The notes under the pieces are model-generated. The model searched no databases and had not been told where the DNA came from. It saw nothing but the letters and a program-made list of their open reading frames with translations. Position numbers and translations under genes: made by a program. 64,000 nt of DNA from Bifidobacterium stellenboschense (GTDB lineage Bacteria > Actinomycetota > Actinomycetes > Actinomycetales > Bifidobacteriaceae): contig NZ_JGZP01000004.1 in assembly GCF_000741785.1 (NCBI RefSeq), forward strand, positions 121,778-185,777, written 5' to 3'. The stretch's first letter is position 1; the number at the start of each line of letters is the position of its first letter. Of the stretch, positions 17,866 to 27,026 are shown one piece after another.

Positions 17866-18800
17866 TTCGTCGCTCCTTCGTGTTCGCCGTGTCCGTCCGC
17901 AATGCTCGTGCGCGTGTCGGATGCGGATGCGTCGTGTGCGTGCATGTCGTCGGTGTGCGCGTGATGGTGCAGTTCGGCCACCTCGGCGGCCGTGTGCATG
18001 TCCATCGGCTGGTTCTTCGGCTCGTCGGGGGAGGGAGTGACGAACATGTCGCCCTGTGGCGTGGTCACGACCTGCACGTTCGTGCCGTACAGGTGGGTGA
18101 GGAGCTTCGAGTCGAGCACTTTGCGCATGTCGGCGTAGTGCGGGTGTCCGTCGAGCAGGTAGACGGCGCCGGTGAGGATCGGCAGCAGCATGTTGAGGTC
18201 GTGCGCGACGATCTGGATCGTCATGCCGAGTTCCTGGTTGAGGCGCGCGAGCAGGTGTGCGACGGCGCGCTGGGAGGCGAGGTCGAGGTTGGCGAGCGGC
18301 TCGTCGAGCATGAGCAGCTTCGGGTCGGAGACGATCGCCTGCGCGATGGCGACGCGCTGGCGCAGGCCTCCGGACAGTTCGGACAGCCGGTATCGCGCCT
18401 TGTCGTCGATGCCGACGAACGCCATCGCCTCGCGCGCCTTGGCGCGTTGCGCACGCGTGACCGGATGGATGCCGAACCGCGTGCCGGTCAGTCCGAGCAG
18501 CACCGACTGCTCGGCGGTGATGTTCGCGTCGATGTCCGACGTGTAGCTTTGCGGTACGTAGCCGATGACGCCGTTCGCCTCGCCCGCCGGTTTGCCGAAG
18601 ACGGTGAGCGAGCCGTGCGAGAGCGGCAGCAGTCCCAGCTCCGCCTTCATCATCGTGGTCTTGCCGGCGCCGTTGGTGCCGACGATCGCGGTGACCGATC
18701 CGGCGGGGATGGCGAAGTCGCCGTGCTGCCAGATGACGCGGTCGCCGCGCCTGATCGCCGCGTCCCGGAAGACGATCGCGTCCTGAAGCGGTTCGCCCAT
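17862..18800 (-). CDS. znuC: Metal ABC transporter ATPase, ZnuC-like, with His-rich tail
   Basis: 312 residues. Walker A GTNGAGKTT, Q-loop YVPQ, signature LSGGLRQRVAIAQA, Walker B LLMLDEP and the switch His (IVAHD) are all intact. After the ATPase core there is a C-terminal extension, roughly the last 45 residues, rich in His, Asp and Glu (for example HHHAHTDDMHAHD), which probably binds metal and could act as a cytoplasmic store or sensor. AGGAGG stands 7 bases before the ATG at 18800; a start 7 codons upstream would place this Shine-Dalgarno inside the gene. Just upstream is a 17-bp palindrome resembling a Zur box. Confidence 0.92.
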   Translation of the reverse strand: MGEPLQDAIVFRDAAIRRGDRVIWQHGDFAIPAGSVTAIVGTNGAGKTTMMKAELGLLPLSHGSLTVFGKPAGEANGVIGYVPQSYTSDIDANITAEQSVLLGLTGTRFGIHPVTRAQRAKAREAMAFVGIDDKARYRLSELSGGLRQRVAIAQAIVSDPKLLMLDEPLANLDLASQRAVAHLLARLNQELGMTIQIVAHDLNMLLPILTGAVYLLDGHPHYADMRKVLDSKLLTHLYGTNVQVVTTPQGDMFVTPSPDEPKNQPMDMHTAAEVAELHHHAHTDDMHAHDASASDTRTSIADGHGEHEGATK

Positions 18801-18865
18801 GGTCGGGCCTCCTGTGGTCATGGATTGGGTTTCACGAATCTACCGCAGGATTATCGCAAATGATG

Positions 18866-18882
18866 TTGACAACCGTTCTCAA
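18866..18882 (-). promoter_or_regulatory. Zur/Fur-like operator before znuCB
   Basis: 17-base near-perfect palindrome reading TTGAGAACGGTTGTCAA on the minus strand; apart from the centre only one base pair breaks the symmetry. It lies 66 bases upstream of the znuC start, in the gap after the znuA-like gene. AT-rich TGA...TCA palindromes of this size are typical for Fur-family zinc repressors. The regulator gene is not in the window. Confidence 0.6.
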
Positions 18883-18921
18883 TTAAGGGAGTGTCGGCGA
18901 AAGCCCGCCGCTCCCTGCCGC

Positions 18922-20142
18922 CTACTTGCCGGGGTCGGGCTGGGTGCCGCCGGCGTCGGCACCGGCGGCACCCGAGCCGTCCGAGCCGTCTGAGGAATCC
19001 GAAGCGGACGAACCGGTGCCGCCGTCCGTGGCGTCGCACGTCGTCTTGCCTGTGTCGTCGGTCGCGTTCCCGTCGCCCGTATGCTCATCGGTTGAATTGG
19101 TCGAATCGGACGATCCGGCCGGATCGTCGCCGTCCGCGGCGCATCCGCCGGTCGTGTCGTCCTTGCCGTAGTCCGGGTCGACGGCGGTGAAGATCGATTC
19201 GGCCAGCGCGCCGATCCAATCGACGAGGGTGTCGTACTTCTCCGGCATCTGCTCGCTCACGTCGACGACGGGCACGTCGGAGCGTCCGGCCGTGCCGATG
19301 AGCATGTTCGTCGCGTCGGACGCCTCCTGCGTGTTGTTGACCAACACGTCCGCCCGCTTTTTCTCGATGACCTCCTGGAAGGTCTGCAGGTCCGCGGGCG
19401 CGACCTCGCCGCCGTTGGCGACCGCCTGCGCGTAGCCCTTCGGGGTGACGTCGTCGAATGACATGTCGCTCATCAGGTAGTAGACGACCGCCTCGGTCGC
19501 GCCGTAGGTGAGGTCCTTGTGCGTGTCGGCGAAGTCGGCCATGCGCGCGTCGAGCTCCTTCTCGCGCGACTGCCACGCCTTGAGGTTGGCGGCGAACGCC
19601 TTGCGTTTCTTCGGTCGCGCCTTCGAGAAGACGTCGGCCAGCTCCTTGGCCATGCCGGCGCGCGCGTCCTTCGAGAACCACAGGTGAGGGTTGTCGCCGT
19701 CCATCGCGCCCACGATCTGCGCGGCGGAGACGAGCGTCGAATCCGGTCCGCGCGACTTCGTGGCCCACGTGTCGTACCCCGCGCCGTTCGCGACGACGAT
19801 TTCGGCGCGGCTCAGCTTCGCCAGGTCGGAGGTCTTCGGCTCGAAGTCGTGCGCGTCGACGCCCGTGGAGGAGAGGATCGACGTGACGTCGACCGCGTCG
19901 CCGCCGATCTCCTTGGCGAGCGACCCCCACTGGTTCACCGAGGAGACCACCTTGATGACGCCGGTCTTCTCCGTCGTCGTCTGCGCGGCGCCGGTCGTGC
20001 CGCCGTCTCCGGCCGCCGTGCCGCAGGCGGCGCAGGCGAGGGCGACCGCGGCCGCGGCGACCGCCGCCGCGACACGTCGCGCGTTCCCGAACCGTCGCCC
20101 CGACCATCGTCCCGATCGTCGTCCCAGCTGTCCCACGTTCAT
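18922..20142 (-). CDS. znuA: Zinc/manganese ABC transporter substrate-binding lipoprotein
   Basis: 406 residues. An Arg-rich N-region and hydrophobic core end in the lipobox ALACAACG, so the mature protein is lipid-anchored. The cluster A-I (TroA/ZnuA) domain carries metal ligands in DAHDFEP and NPHLWF; acidic residues occur further on. The His-rich internal loop typical of proteobacterial ZnuA is absent. Instead the last 90 or so residues are a Ser/Asp/Thr/Gly-rich tail with two cysteines. A GGAAGGG sequence precedes the ATG. It is followed by the Zur-like site and the ATPase and permease genes on the same strand. Confidence 0.88.
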   Translation of the reverse strand: MNVGQLGRRSGRWSGRRFGNARRVAAAVAAAAVALACAACGTAAGDGGTTGAAQTTTEKTGVIKVVSSVNQWGSLAKEIGGDAVDVTSILSSTGVDAHDFEPKTSDLAKLSRAEIVVANGAGYDTWATKSRGPDSTLVSAAQIVGAMDGDNPHLWFSKDARAGMAKELADVFSKARPKKRKAFAANLKAWQSREKELDARMADFADTHKDLTYGATEAVVYYLMSDMSFDDVTPKGYAQAVANGGEVAPADLQTFQEVIEKKRADVLVNNTQEASDATNMLIGTAGRSDVPVVDVSEQMPEKYDTLVDWIGALAESIFTAVDPDYGKDDTTGGCAADGDDPAGSSDSTNSTDEHTGDGNATDDTGKTTCDATDGGTGSSASDSSDGSDGSGAAGADAGGTQPDPGK

Positions 20143-20287
20143 CGTCCGAACCCTTCCGCTCCTCGCCGCGCGTCCATATCCGTCTTCGGCGAAACCGACA
20201 TGTTACCTAATCGTAGTAGCGTCCACCGCATCCCACGACACGTTGGGACGCGTTGAGAAACGATGGGACGCAAGAGAAGGAGTCGAC

Positions 20288-21181
20288 ATGCCCGTGAAAC
20301 TCGACGGCAAGGCCGTGGCCGCGCAGATCAAGCAGGATTTGAAGGAGCGCGTGGAGCGTCTCAAGGCCGCAGGCGTCGAACCCGGCCTCGGCACGCTGCT
20401 GGTCGGCAGCGACCCCGGCTCGGTCAAGTACGTGGCAGGCAAGCATGCGGACTGCGCCGAGGTGGGCATCCGCTCCATCAAGCACGAGCTGCCCGCCGAC
20501 GCGACCTTCGACGACATCGCCGCCGTGGTGCGCGAGATGAACGGGGATCCGGCGTGCACCGGCTACATCGTGCAGCTGCCGCTGCCGAAGGGCATCGACC
20601 AGAACGCGATCATCGACCTCATCGACCCGGCCAAGGACGCCGATGGCATGCACCCGTACAACCTCGGCGAGCTCGTGCTGCACGTCAAGGGCGACATCGA
20701 CACGCCGCTGCCGTGCACGCCTCGCGGCTGCATCGAACTGCTGAACGCCTACGACATCGACCTGGACGGCAAGGAGGTGTGCGTGCTCGGCCGCGGCATC
20801 ACGATCGGCCGCACGATCGGCCTCATGCTCACCCGCCGCGCCGTCAACGCGACCGTCACGCTGTGCCACACCGGCACGCGCGACGTCGTCGACCACATGC
20901 GCCGCGCCGACGTGGTCGTCGCCGCGATGGGCTCCGCCGGATTCGTCAAGCCCGACATGGTCAAGGACGGCGCCGTGCTGCTCGACGTGGGCGTCTCGCG
21001 CGTCTACGACGAGGAGGCGGGCCGCTGGCGCGTCAGGGGCGACGTCGACAAGGCCGCCCACGAGAAGACGTCCGCCTACTCGCCCAACCCGGGCGGCGTC
21101 GGGCCGATGACCCGCGCCATGCTCCTCGCCAACGTCGTGGAGATGGCCGAGCGCCGGGCGAAGGCCGAGGGCAGGGCCTGA
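20288..21181 (+). CDS. folD: Methylenetetrahydrofolate dehydrogenase/cyclohydrolase
   Basis: 297 residues; interconverts 5,10-methylene-THF and 10-formyl-THF, supplying one-carbon units for purines and formyl-Met. The catalytic Lys lies in SVKYVAGKH, followed by GYIVQLPLP, and the NADP-binding [14 protein letters not shown] contains the family's Gly-rich turn; [14 protein letters not shown] closes the fold. GAAGGAG stands before the ATG at 20288. It is divergent from the znuA-like gene and upstream of rpsA in the same direction. Confidence 0.95.
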   Translation: MPVKLDGKAVAAQIKQDLKERVERLKAAGVEPGLGTLLVGSDPGSVKYVAGKHADCAEVGIRSIKHELPADATFDDIAAVVREMNGDPACTGYIVQLPLPKGIDQNAIIDLIDPAKDADGMHPYNLGELVLHVKGDIDTPLPCTPRGCIELLNAYDIDLDGKEVCVLGRGITIGRTIGLMLTRRAVNATVTLCHTGTRDVVDHMRRADVVVAAMGSAGFVKPDMVKDGAVLLDVGVSRVYDEEAGRWRVRGDVDKAAHEKTSAYSPNPGGVGPMTRAMLLANVVEMAERRAKAEGRA

Positions 21182-21305
21182 CAGCGACACGCCCGGGATT
21201 TTGGGCATGGCTGACTGTATTGTGGAAAGTCGCGTGTCCGATGGGCACATCCATAACTGAATATCGAGTAATTATCCATCCAACTATTGAGAAACCATTA
21301 CCTAC

Positions 21306-22778
21306 ATGGCAGAGAACAACACTGAGGTCACCAAGGTCGCCATCAACGACATCGGCACCGAAGAGGACTTCATCAAGGCAGTCGATTCCACCATCAAGAA
21401 CTTCGACGATGGTGATCTGGTCGAGGGTACCGTCGTCAAGATCGATCACGACGAGGTCCTCCTGGATATCGGCTACAAGACCGAGGGTGTGATCCCCTCC
21501 CGCGAGCTTTCCATCAAGAAGGACGTCGATCCGGACGAGGTCGTCGAGGTCGGCGACACCGTCGAGGCCCTTGTCGTCACCAAGGAAGACAAGGAAGGCC
21601 GTCTGATTCTGTCCAAGAAGCGCGCCCAGTACGAGCGCGCCTGGGGCGACATCGAGAAGATCAAGGAAGCGGACGGCGTCGTCGAGGGCACCGTCATCGA
21701 AGCCGTCAAGGGCGGCCTCATCGTGGACATCGGCCTGCGTGGCTTCCTGCCGGCCTCCCTGGTCGAGATGCGTCGCGTCCGCGACCTCACCCCGTACATC
21801 GGCCAGAAGATCCAGGCCAAGATCCTCGAGCTCGACAAGAACCGCAACAACGTGGTCCTGTCCCGTCGCCAGTACCTCGAGGAGACCCAGTCCGAAGTGC
21901 GCGAGACCTTCCTCTCGCAGCTCAAGAAGGGCCAGATCCGCGAGGGCGTCGTCTCCTCCATCGTCAACTTCGGCGCGTTCGTCGATCTCGGCGGTGTGGA
22001 CGGCCTCATCCACGTCTCCGAGCTGTCCTGGAAGCACATCGACCACCCGTCCGAGGTCGTCAAGGTCGGCGACAAGGTCACCGTCGAGGTGCTGGACGTC
22101 GATCTGGACCGCGAGCGCATCTCCCTGTCGCTCAAGGCCACCCAGGAGGATCCGTGGCAGCGCTTCGCCCGCACCCACGTCCCCGGCCAGATCGTCAAGG
22201 GCAAGGTCACCAAGATCGTGCAGTTCGGCGTGTTCATCTCCGTCGAGGACGGCATCGAGGGCCTGGTGCACATCTCCGAGCTCGCCAACCGTCACGTCGA
22301 GAACCCGGAGACCGTGGTCAAGCCGGGCGAGACCGTGTTCGTCAAGGTGATCGACGTCGATCTCGATCGTCGCCGCATCTCCCTGTCCCTCAAGCAGGCC
22401 AACGACTCCGTCGACCCGGCCTCCGAGGACTTCGATCCGGCCATCTACGGCATGCCGGCCGAGTACGACGAGCAGGGCAACTACAAGTACCCCGAAGGCT
22501 TCGACCCGAACACCAACGAGTGGATCGCGGGCTACGAGAAGCAGCGTGAGGAGTGGGAGTCCCAGTACGCGGCCGCCCACCAGCTGTGGGAGGAGCACAA
22601 GGAGTTCGTGGCCAAGGAGCTGGCGCACGCGGAGGAGTCCGCCGCCGCCGACGGCCAGGGCCCGAAGGAGGAGAAGGTCGAAGAGGTGTCCAACTACTCT
22701 TCCGACAACACTTCCACCGGCACGCTCGCCGACTCCGATCAGCTCGCCGCTCTGCGCGACCAGCTGCTCGGCAAGTGA
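21306..22778 (+). CDS. rpsA: 30S ribosomal protein S1
   Basis: 490 residues with four S1 RNA-binding repeats (about 36-105, 123-187, 209-277 and 294-363); the third and fourth are the best conserved (VNFGAFVDLGGVDGLIHVSEL and VQFGVFISVEDGIEGLVHISEL type). A long acidic C-terminal tail follows. This four-domain form is normal for actinobacteria. There is no clear Shine-Dalgarno sequence; the 124-base leader is AT-rich near the start. Missing Shine-Dalgarno is also known for E. coli rpsA, where S1 itself controls its translation, so autoregulation is plausible here. A hairpin ends the gene. Confidence 0.96.
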   Translation: MAENNTEVTKVAINDIGTEEDFIKAVDSTIKNFDDGDLVEGTVVKIDHDEVLLDIGYKTEGVIPSRELSIKKDVDPDEVVEVGDTVEALVVTKEDKEGRLILSKKRAQYERAWGDIEKIKEADGVVEGTVIEAVKGGLIVDIGLRGFLPASLVEMRRVRDLTPYIGQKIQAKILELDKNRNNVVLSRRQYLEETQSEVRETFLSQLKKGQIREGVVSSIVNFGAFVDLGGVDGLIHVSELSWKHIDHPSEVVKVGDKVTVEVLDVDLDRERISLSLKATQEDPWQRFARTHVPGQIVKGKVTKIVQFGVFISVEDGIEGLVHISELANRHVENPETVVKPGETVFVKVIDVDLDRRRISLSLKQANDSVDPASEDFDPAIYGMPAEYDEQGNYKYPEGFDPNTNEWIAGYEKQREEWESQYAAAHQLWEEHKEFVAKELAHAEESAAADGQGPKEEKVEEVSNYSSDNTSTGTLADSDQLAALRDQLLGK

Positions 22779-22818
22779 GTTCCGCCTCACGGCATGAGCT
22801 CACGGCGTAACGCCTAAC

Positions 22819-22849
22819 CGAAACCCGGTCCACGATGGGCCGGGTTTCG
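22819..22849 (+). terminator. rpsA terminator
   Basis: 10-bp perfect stem (22819-22828 with 22840-22849) and an 11-base loop, 40 bases after the rpsA stop. Confidence 0.75.
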
Positions 22850-22868
22850 TCGTATATCGACCATATTC

Positions 22869-22956
22869 CCCATGGTGCGGCAACACACTTTCTCCATAAC
22901 CGCGGAATCAAGCCGTTTTCGCCTACCGCGCCATGGGGATTTCACCGCACCATGGG
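22869..22956 (+). repeat. 88-bp dispersed palindromic element, copy 1
   Basis: 88 bases bounded by perfect 12-base terminal inverted repeats (CCCATGGTGCGG at 22869-22880 and its complement at 22945-22956). An inverted copy of the same length lies at 36805-36892, and the two align without gaps at about 83% identity by eye. It lies between the rpsA terminator and coaE, ending 19 bases before the coaE ATG. Confidence 0.8.
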
Positions 22957-22975
22957 AGAGGGGAGAGGAGGGCGC

Positions 22976-23617
22976 ATGATTCGTATCGGATTGACCGGTG
23001 GCATCGCGGCGGGCAAGAGCACGGTGGCGGCGCGGATGCGCGAGGACGGCGTGCTGCACGTCGACTATGACGCGATCGCGCATGCGATCACCGCGCGCGG
23101 GGGAGCGGCGTTGGCGCCGATCGCGCGCGAGTTCGGCGACGCGGCCATCGCCGCGGACGGTTCGCTGAACCGCGCGTGGATGGCGGAACACGTGTTCGGA
23201 CGCGATGCCGAGCCCGGCGCGCGCGAACGGCTCGACGCGATCGAGCATCCGCTGATCTACGCCGAGGCGCGACGACGGGAGCACGATGCCGTGGCGGCGG
23301 TTCGGAACGCCGCATGCGGCCCGGGGGAGCATGGGATCGTCGTTGTGCACGACGTGCCGTTGCTCGCCGAGGTGATCGGCGACATCCCGTTCCGGTTCGA
23401 CCATATCGTCACGGTCGAGGCGCCCGCCCCGACGCGGATCGCGCGCATGGCCGCGACACGCGGCATGACGCGCGAACAGGCCGAGGCACGCATCCGCTGC
23501 CAGTCGACGCGCGGGCAGCGCGAGGCGATCGCCGACGTCATCATCGACGCCACGCAACCGCTCGAACGCATGTTCGAGCAGGTTGATAGACTGGTCGCCG
23601 AGTGGAAGGAGCAGTGA
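22976..23617 (+). CDS. coaE: Dephospho-CoA kinase
   Basis: 213 residues; last step of coenzyme A synthesis. P-loop GGIAAGKST lies at the N-terminus, and a [10 protein letters not shown] stretch supplies the catalytic Asp. The lid region includes [17 protein letters not shown] and the end has the typical ADVIIDA strand. A purine-rich GAGGAGG ribosome site precedes the ATG at 22976; the open frame further upstream is in the 88-bp repeat and is not coding. Its stop overlaps the uvrB ATG, so the two genes are coupled, an arrangement common in actinobacteria. Confidence 0.93.
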   Translation: MIRIGLTGGIAAGKSTVAARMREDGVLHVDYDAIAHAITARGGAALAPIAREFGDAAIAADGSLNRAWMAEHVFGRDAEPGARERLDAIEHPLIYAEARRREHDAVAAVRNAACGPGEHGIVVVHDVPLLAEVIGDIPFRFDHIVTVEAPAPTRIARMAATRGMTREQAEARIRCQSTRGQREAIADVIIDATQPLERMFEQVDRLVAEWKEQ

Positions 23618-25728
23618 TGGGATTCAACATCCAACGCGAGAACCGGCCGTTCGTCGTCAAATCGCCATACCAGCCGAGCGGCGACCAGCCTCAGGCCATC
23701 GACGAGCTCGCCACGCGCATCGAGAACGGCGAGAACGACGTCGTGCTCATGGGCGCGACCGGCACCGGCAAGACCGCCACCACCGCCTGGCTCATCGAAC
23801 GGCTGCAGCGGCCGACGCTCATCATCGAGCCGAACAAGACGCTCGCCGCGCAGCTGTGCGCCGAATTCCGCGAGCTCATGCCGGACAACGCGGTGAGCTA
23901 CTTCGTCTCCTACTACGACTACTACCAGCCGGAGGCGTACATCCCCCAGACCGACACCTACATCGAGAAGGACTCCAACATCAACGACGATGTGGAACGG
24001 CTGCGCCATCAGGCCACCGCCAACCTGCTCACGCGACGTGACTGCGTGGTCGTCGCCACCGTGTCGTGCATTTACGGTCTCGGCACGCCGGAGGAGTATG
24101 CGGGCCGCATGCTGCTGCTCAAGGTCGGCCAGCAGATCGACCGCGACCAGCTGCTGCGGAAGTTCGTCGCCATGCAGTACAAGCGCAACGACATCGCGTT
24201 CACGCGCGGCACGTTCCGCGTGCGCGGCGACACGGTGGAGATCATCCCCGTGTACGAGGAGCTCGCCGTGCGCATCGAGTTCTTCGGCGACGAGATCGAC
24301 CGCATCTCCACGCTCCACCCATTGACCGGCGACGAGATCGCCGAGGAGAACGAGGTGCACATCTTCCCCGCCTCGCACTACGTGGCCGGGCCGGAGCGCA
24401 TGGAACGCGCGTTGAAGACGATCCGCGAGGAGCTCGACGAGCGCGTCGCGGAACTGAAGAAACAAGGCAAGGAGCTGGAGGCGCAGCGCCTCACCATGCG
24501 CACCACCTACGATCTGGAGATGCTCACCCAGGTGGGCGTATGCTCCGGCGTCGAGAACTATTCGCGGCATTTCGACGGACGTGCGCCCGGCACGCCGCCG
24601 CACACCCTGCTTGACTTCTTCCCCGACGACTTCCTGCTCGTCATCGACGAGTCGCATGTGACCGTCCCGCAGATCGGCGCCATGTACGAGGGCGACGCGT
24701 CGCGCAAGCGCACGCTCGTCGAGCACGGCTTCCGCCTGCCCTCCGCGATGGACAACCGCCCGCTCAAATGGCCGGAGTTCCTTCAACGCGTCGGCCAGAC
24801 CGTGTACCTGTCCGCCACGCCCGGCGACTACGAGCTCGGGCTTTCGGACGGGGTGGTCGAGCAGATCATCCGCCCGACCGGACTGCTGGACCCGAAGGTC
24901 GAGGTGCGTCCCACCGACGGGCAGATCGACGATCTGCTCGCCGAGATCAAGGACCGCGTCGCCAAGGGCGAGCGGGCGCTTGTCACCACGCTCACCAAGA
25001 AGATGGCAGAGGATCTGACCGATTATCTGCTCGAACGGGGCATCAAGGTCGAATACCTGCATTCCGACGTGGACACGCTGCGCCGCGTCGAGCTGCTGCG
25101 CATGCTGCGCGAAGGCAAGATCGACGTGATCGTCGGCATCAACCTGCTGCGCGAGGGTCTCGATCTGCCCGAGGTGTCGCTCGTCGCGATCCTCGACGCC
25201 GACAAGGAGGGCTTCCTGCGCTCCTACCGTTCGCTCATCCAGACGATCGGCCGCGCGGCCCGCAACGTGTCCGGCACGGTCATCATGTATGCGGACGAGG
25301 TCACCGAGGCGATGCGCAAGGCCATCGACGAGACCGAACGCCGCCGCGAGAAGCAGATCGCGTACAACAAGGAGCACGGCATCGACCCGAAGCCGCTCAT
25401 CAAGAAGATCAGCGACGTCAACGACATGCTCGCCAAGGAGGACGTGGACACGGCCACCCTGCTCGAAGGCGGCTACCGCAACGCCGGCAAGGCGGGCAAC
25501 ACGCATCTGGGCGTGCCTGCGTTCGACGCCGCCGAGGCGGACAAGCGGCACGAGGAGATCCTCAAGGCCGGTCTGCCCGCGCAGGACCTCGCCGATCTGA
25601 TCCGCCAGCTGAGCGAGCAGATGCACATCGCGGCCGAACAGCTCCAGTTCGAGCTCGCCGCCCGTCTGCGCGACGAGATCCGCGACCTCAAGAAGGAACT
25701 GCGGCAGATGACCGAAGCCAATAAGTAG
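23617..25728 (+). CDS. uvrB: UvrABC system protein B
   Basis: 703 residues; the damage-verifying helicase-like subunit of nucleotide excision repair. Walker A GATGTGKT, the beta-hairpin segment with [29 protein letters not shown] (Walker B) and motif VI near QTIGRAARN are present. The C-terminal UVR motif ([20 protein letters not shown] and after) contacts UvrC. The ATG overlaps the coaE stop and GGAGCAG serves as ribosome site. Length and motif order are fully typical. Confidence 0.97.
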   Translation: MGFNIQRENRPFVVKSPYQPSGDQPQAIDELATRIENGENDVVLMGATGTGKTATTAWLIERLQRPTLIIEPNKTLAAQLCAEFRELMPDNAVSYFVSYYDYYQPEAYIPQTDTYIEKDSNINDDVERLRHQATANLLTRRDCVVVATVSCIYGLGTPEEYAGRMLLLKVGQQIDRDQLLRKFVAMQYKRNDIAFTRGTFRVRGDTVEIIPVYEELAVRIEFFGDEIDRISTLHPLTGDEIAEENEVHIFPASHYVAGPERMERALKTIREELDERVAELKKQGKELEAQRLTMRTTYDLEMLTQVGVCSGVENYSRHFDGRAPGTPPHTLLDFFPDDFLLVIDESHVTVPQIGAMYEGDASRKRTLVEHGFRLPSAMDNRPLKWPEFLQRVGQTVYLSATPGDYELGLSDGVVEQIIRPTGLLDPKVEVRPTDGQIDDLLAEIKDRVAKGERALVTTLTKKMAEDLTDYLLERGIKVEYLHSDVDTLRRVELLRMLREGKIDVIVGINLLREGLDLPEVSLVAILDADKEGFLRSYRSLIQTIGRAARNVSGTVIMYADEVTEAMRKAIDETERRREKQIAYNKEHGIDPKPLIKKISDVNDMLAKEDVDTATLLEGGYRNAGKAGNTHLGVPAFDAAEADKRHEEILKAGLPAQDLADLIRQLSEQMHIAAEQLQFELAARLRDEIRDLKKELRQMTEANK

Positions 25729-25765
25729 GAGGGACGGTCATAGAGGTGCGTTAGGGTAGGGAATC

Positions 25766-26785
25766 ATGGCCGAAACCCCTCTTGCATTTGAGATCACCAC
25801 ATTCGTGGTGCTTGCGTTGTTCTTCATCGTCGACCTGTTCGTCATCGGACGCAGGCCGCACGTGCCCTCCACGAAGGAGTGCGTCCAGCACATCGCCTTC
25901 TTCGTGGTCATGGCGCTGATCTTCGGCGGCTGCATCTGGTATTTCGCCGGTTCCAAGCCCGCGATCGAGTTCTACTCCGGATGGCTCACCGAGTATTCGC
26001 TGTCCATCGATAACCTGTTCGTGTTCGTCATCATCATGTCGAACTTCGCCGTGCCGAAGCAGATCCAGAAGTACGTGCTGTCCGTGGGCATCACGATCGC
26101 GCTGATCTTCCGAGGCCTGTTCATCCTCGTCGGCGCGGCGCTCATCAGCCGTTTCACATGGGTGTTCTTCATCTTCGGCGCGTTCCTCATCTACACGGCG
26201 ATCAAGCTGGTCATTGGCGGCGACGATGATGAGGAGTATCAGGAGAACGGGCTCATCCGCACGTTGCGCAAGGTGATCCGCATCACCGACGAATATGACG
26301 GCGAGAAGCTCAGGACCACCCATAACGGCGTGCGCTACTGGACGCCGATGCTCATCGTGTTCCTCACGATCGGCACCACCGACGTGATGTTCGCGTTCGA
26401 TTCGATCCCGGCCATCTTCGGCCTGACGAAGGATCCGTTCCTCGTGTTCACGTCGAACGTGTTCGCACTGCTGGGCCTCCAGCAGCTCTACTTCCTTCTG
26501 GGCGCGCTGCTCGACAAGCTCGTCTACCTGCCGCTCGGCCTGTCCGTCGTGCTTGGCTTCATCGGCGTGAAGCTGGTGATGGAGGCGCTGCACGGCAACA
26601 CGCTGCCGTTCATCAACGGCGGTGAGGGCGTCCACTGGGTGCCGGAGGTGCCCACGTGGCTGTCGCTGGCCGTGATCGTCGTCGCGATCGGCGGCGCCGC
26701 GCTCGCCTCGGTCGCCAAGATGAAGGCGATGGACGCGGGCAAGGAGCCGAAGCCCGCCGTGAAGTCCGGCGCGGACGGCGAGTGA
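25766..26785 (+). CDS. TerC family integral membrane protein
   Basis: 339 residues with about nine membrane helices. The two family signatures, SLSIDNLFVF and TTDVMFAFDSIPA, hold the acidic residues thought to bind metal. Homologues include TerC and Alx/MeeF-type proteins; work in other bacteria ties the family to manganese export or metalation of secreted proteins and to tellurite resistance. No manganese riboswitch lies in the 37-base gap after uvrB. It ends before a strong terminator. Confidence 0.88.
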   Translation: MAETPLAFEITTFVVLALFFIVDLFVIGRRPHVPSTKECVQHIAFFVVMALIFGGCIWYFAGSKPAIEFYSGWLTEYSLSIDNLFVFVIIMSNFAVPKQIQKYVLSVGITIALIFRGLFILVGAALISRFTWVFFIFGAFLIYTAIKLVIGGDDDEEYQENGLIRTLRKVIRITDEYDGEKLRTTHNGVRYWTPMLIVFLTIGTTDVMFAFDSIPAIFGLTKDPFLVFTSNVFALLGLQQLYFLLGALLDKLVYLPLGLSVVLGFIGVKLVMEALHGNTLPFINGGEGVHWVPEVPTWLSLAVIVVAIGGAALASVAKMKAMDAGKEPKPAVKSGADGE

Positions 26786-26838
26786 CGCTCAGGCGACGTG
26801 ACGGGTGGATTCGTTCGTCACGGCGGTGAATTCTACGA

Positions 26839-26890
26839 GAACGCTCACGGAATTCCCTGAAAAGGGAGTTTCCGTGGGCGTTCTTTGTAT
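26839..26890 (+). terminator. Terminator after terC-family gene
   Basis: Long stem with complementary outer arms (26839-26852 region with 26870-26883) and an inner stem capped by a GAAA loop, followed by a T-rich tail to 26890. Confidence 0.8.
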
Positions 26891-26904
26891 TGCGGCGATT
26901 GGGT

Positions 26905-26918
26905 TGTGAGCGTTAACA
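26905..26918 (+). promoter_or_regulatory. LacI-type operator upstream of pyk
   Basis: TGTGAGCGTTAACA fits the LacI-family half-palindrome TGTnAnCGnTnACA. It lies 109 bases before the pyk start and about 40 bases upstream of a possible -10 (TACACT at 26960-26965), a position more consistent with activation than repression. Bifidobacteria have a global LacI-type regulator of glycolysis (AraQ in B. breve). A sister site lies before pta. Confidence 0.6.
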
Positions 26919-26959
26919 ACACACCGAGAGGAAAACTGGAAGGAACGGATGAAAGCTAG

Positions 26960-26965
26960 TACACT
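26960..26965 (+). promoter_or_regulatory. Possible pyk -10 hexamer
   Basis: TACACT, 61 bases before the pyk ATG; no convincing -35 is found at 17 bases, which would fit an activator-dependent promoter. Confidence 0.35.
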
Positions 26966-27026
26966 GTTCCGTGGAAAACGTAGGTCGTCCGGCCTGCGTC
27001 CCTTGCAATAGTTAGGAATAGGCAAC

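Noticed and set aside
25729..25765. Manganese riboswitch before the TerC-family gene
   Set aside because: The gap is only 37 bases, too short for the yybP-ykoY aptamer.
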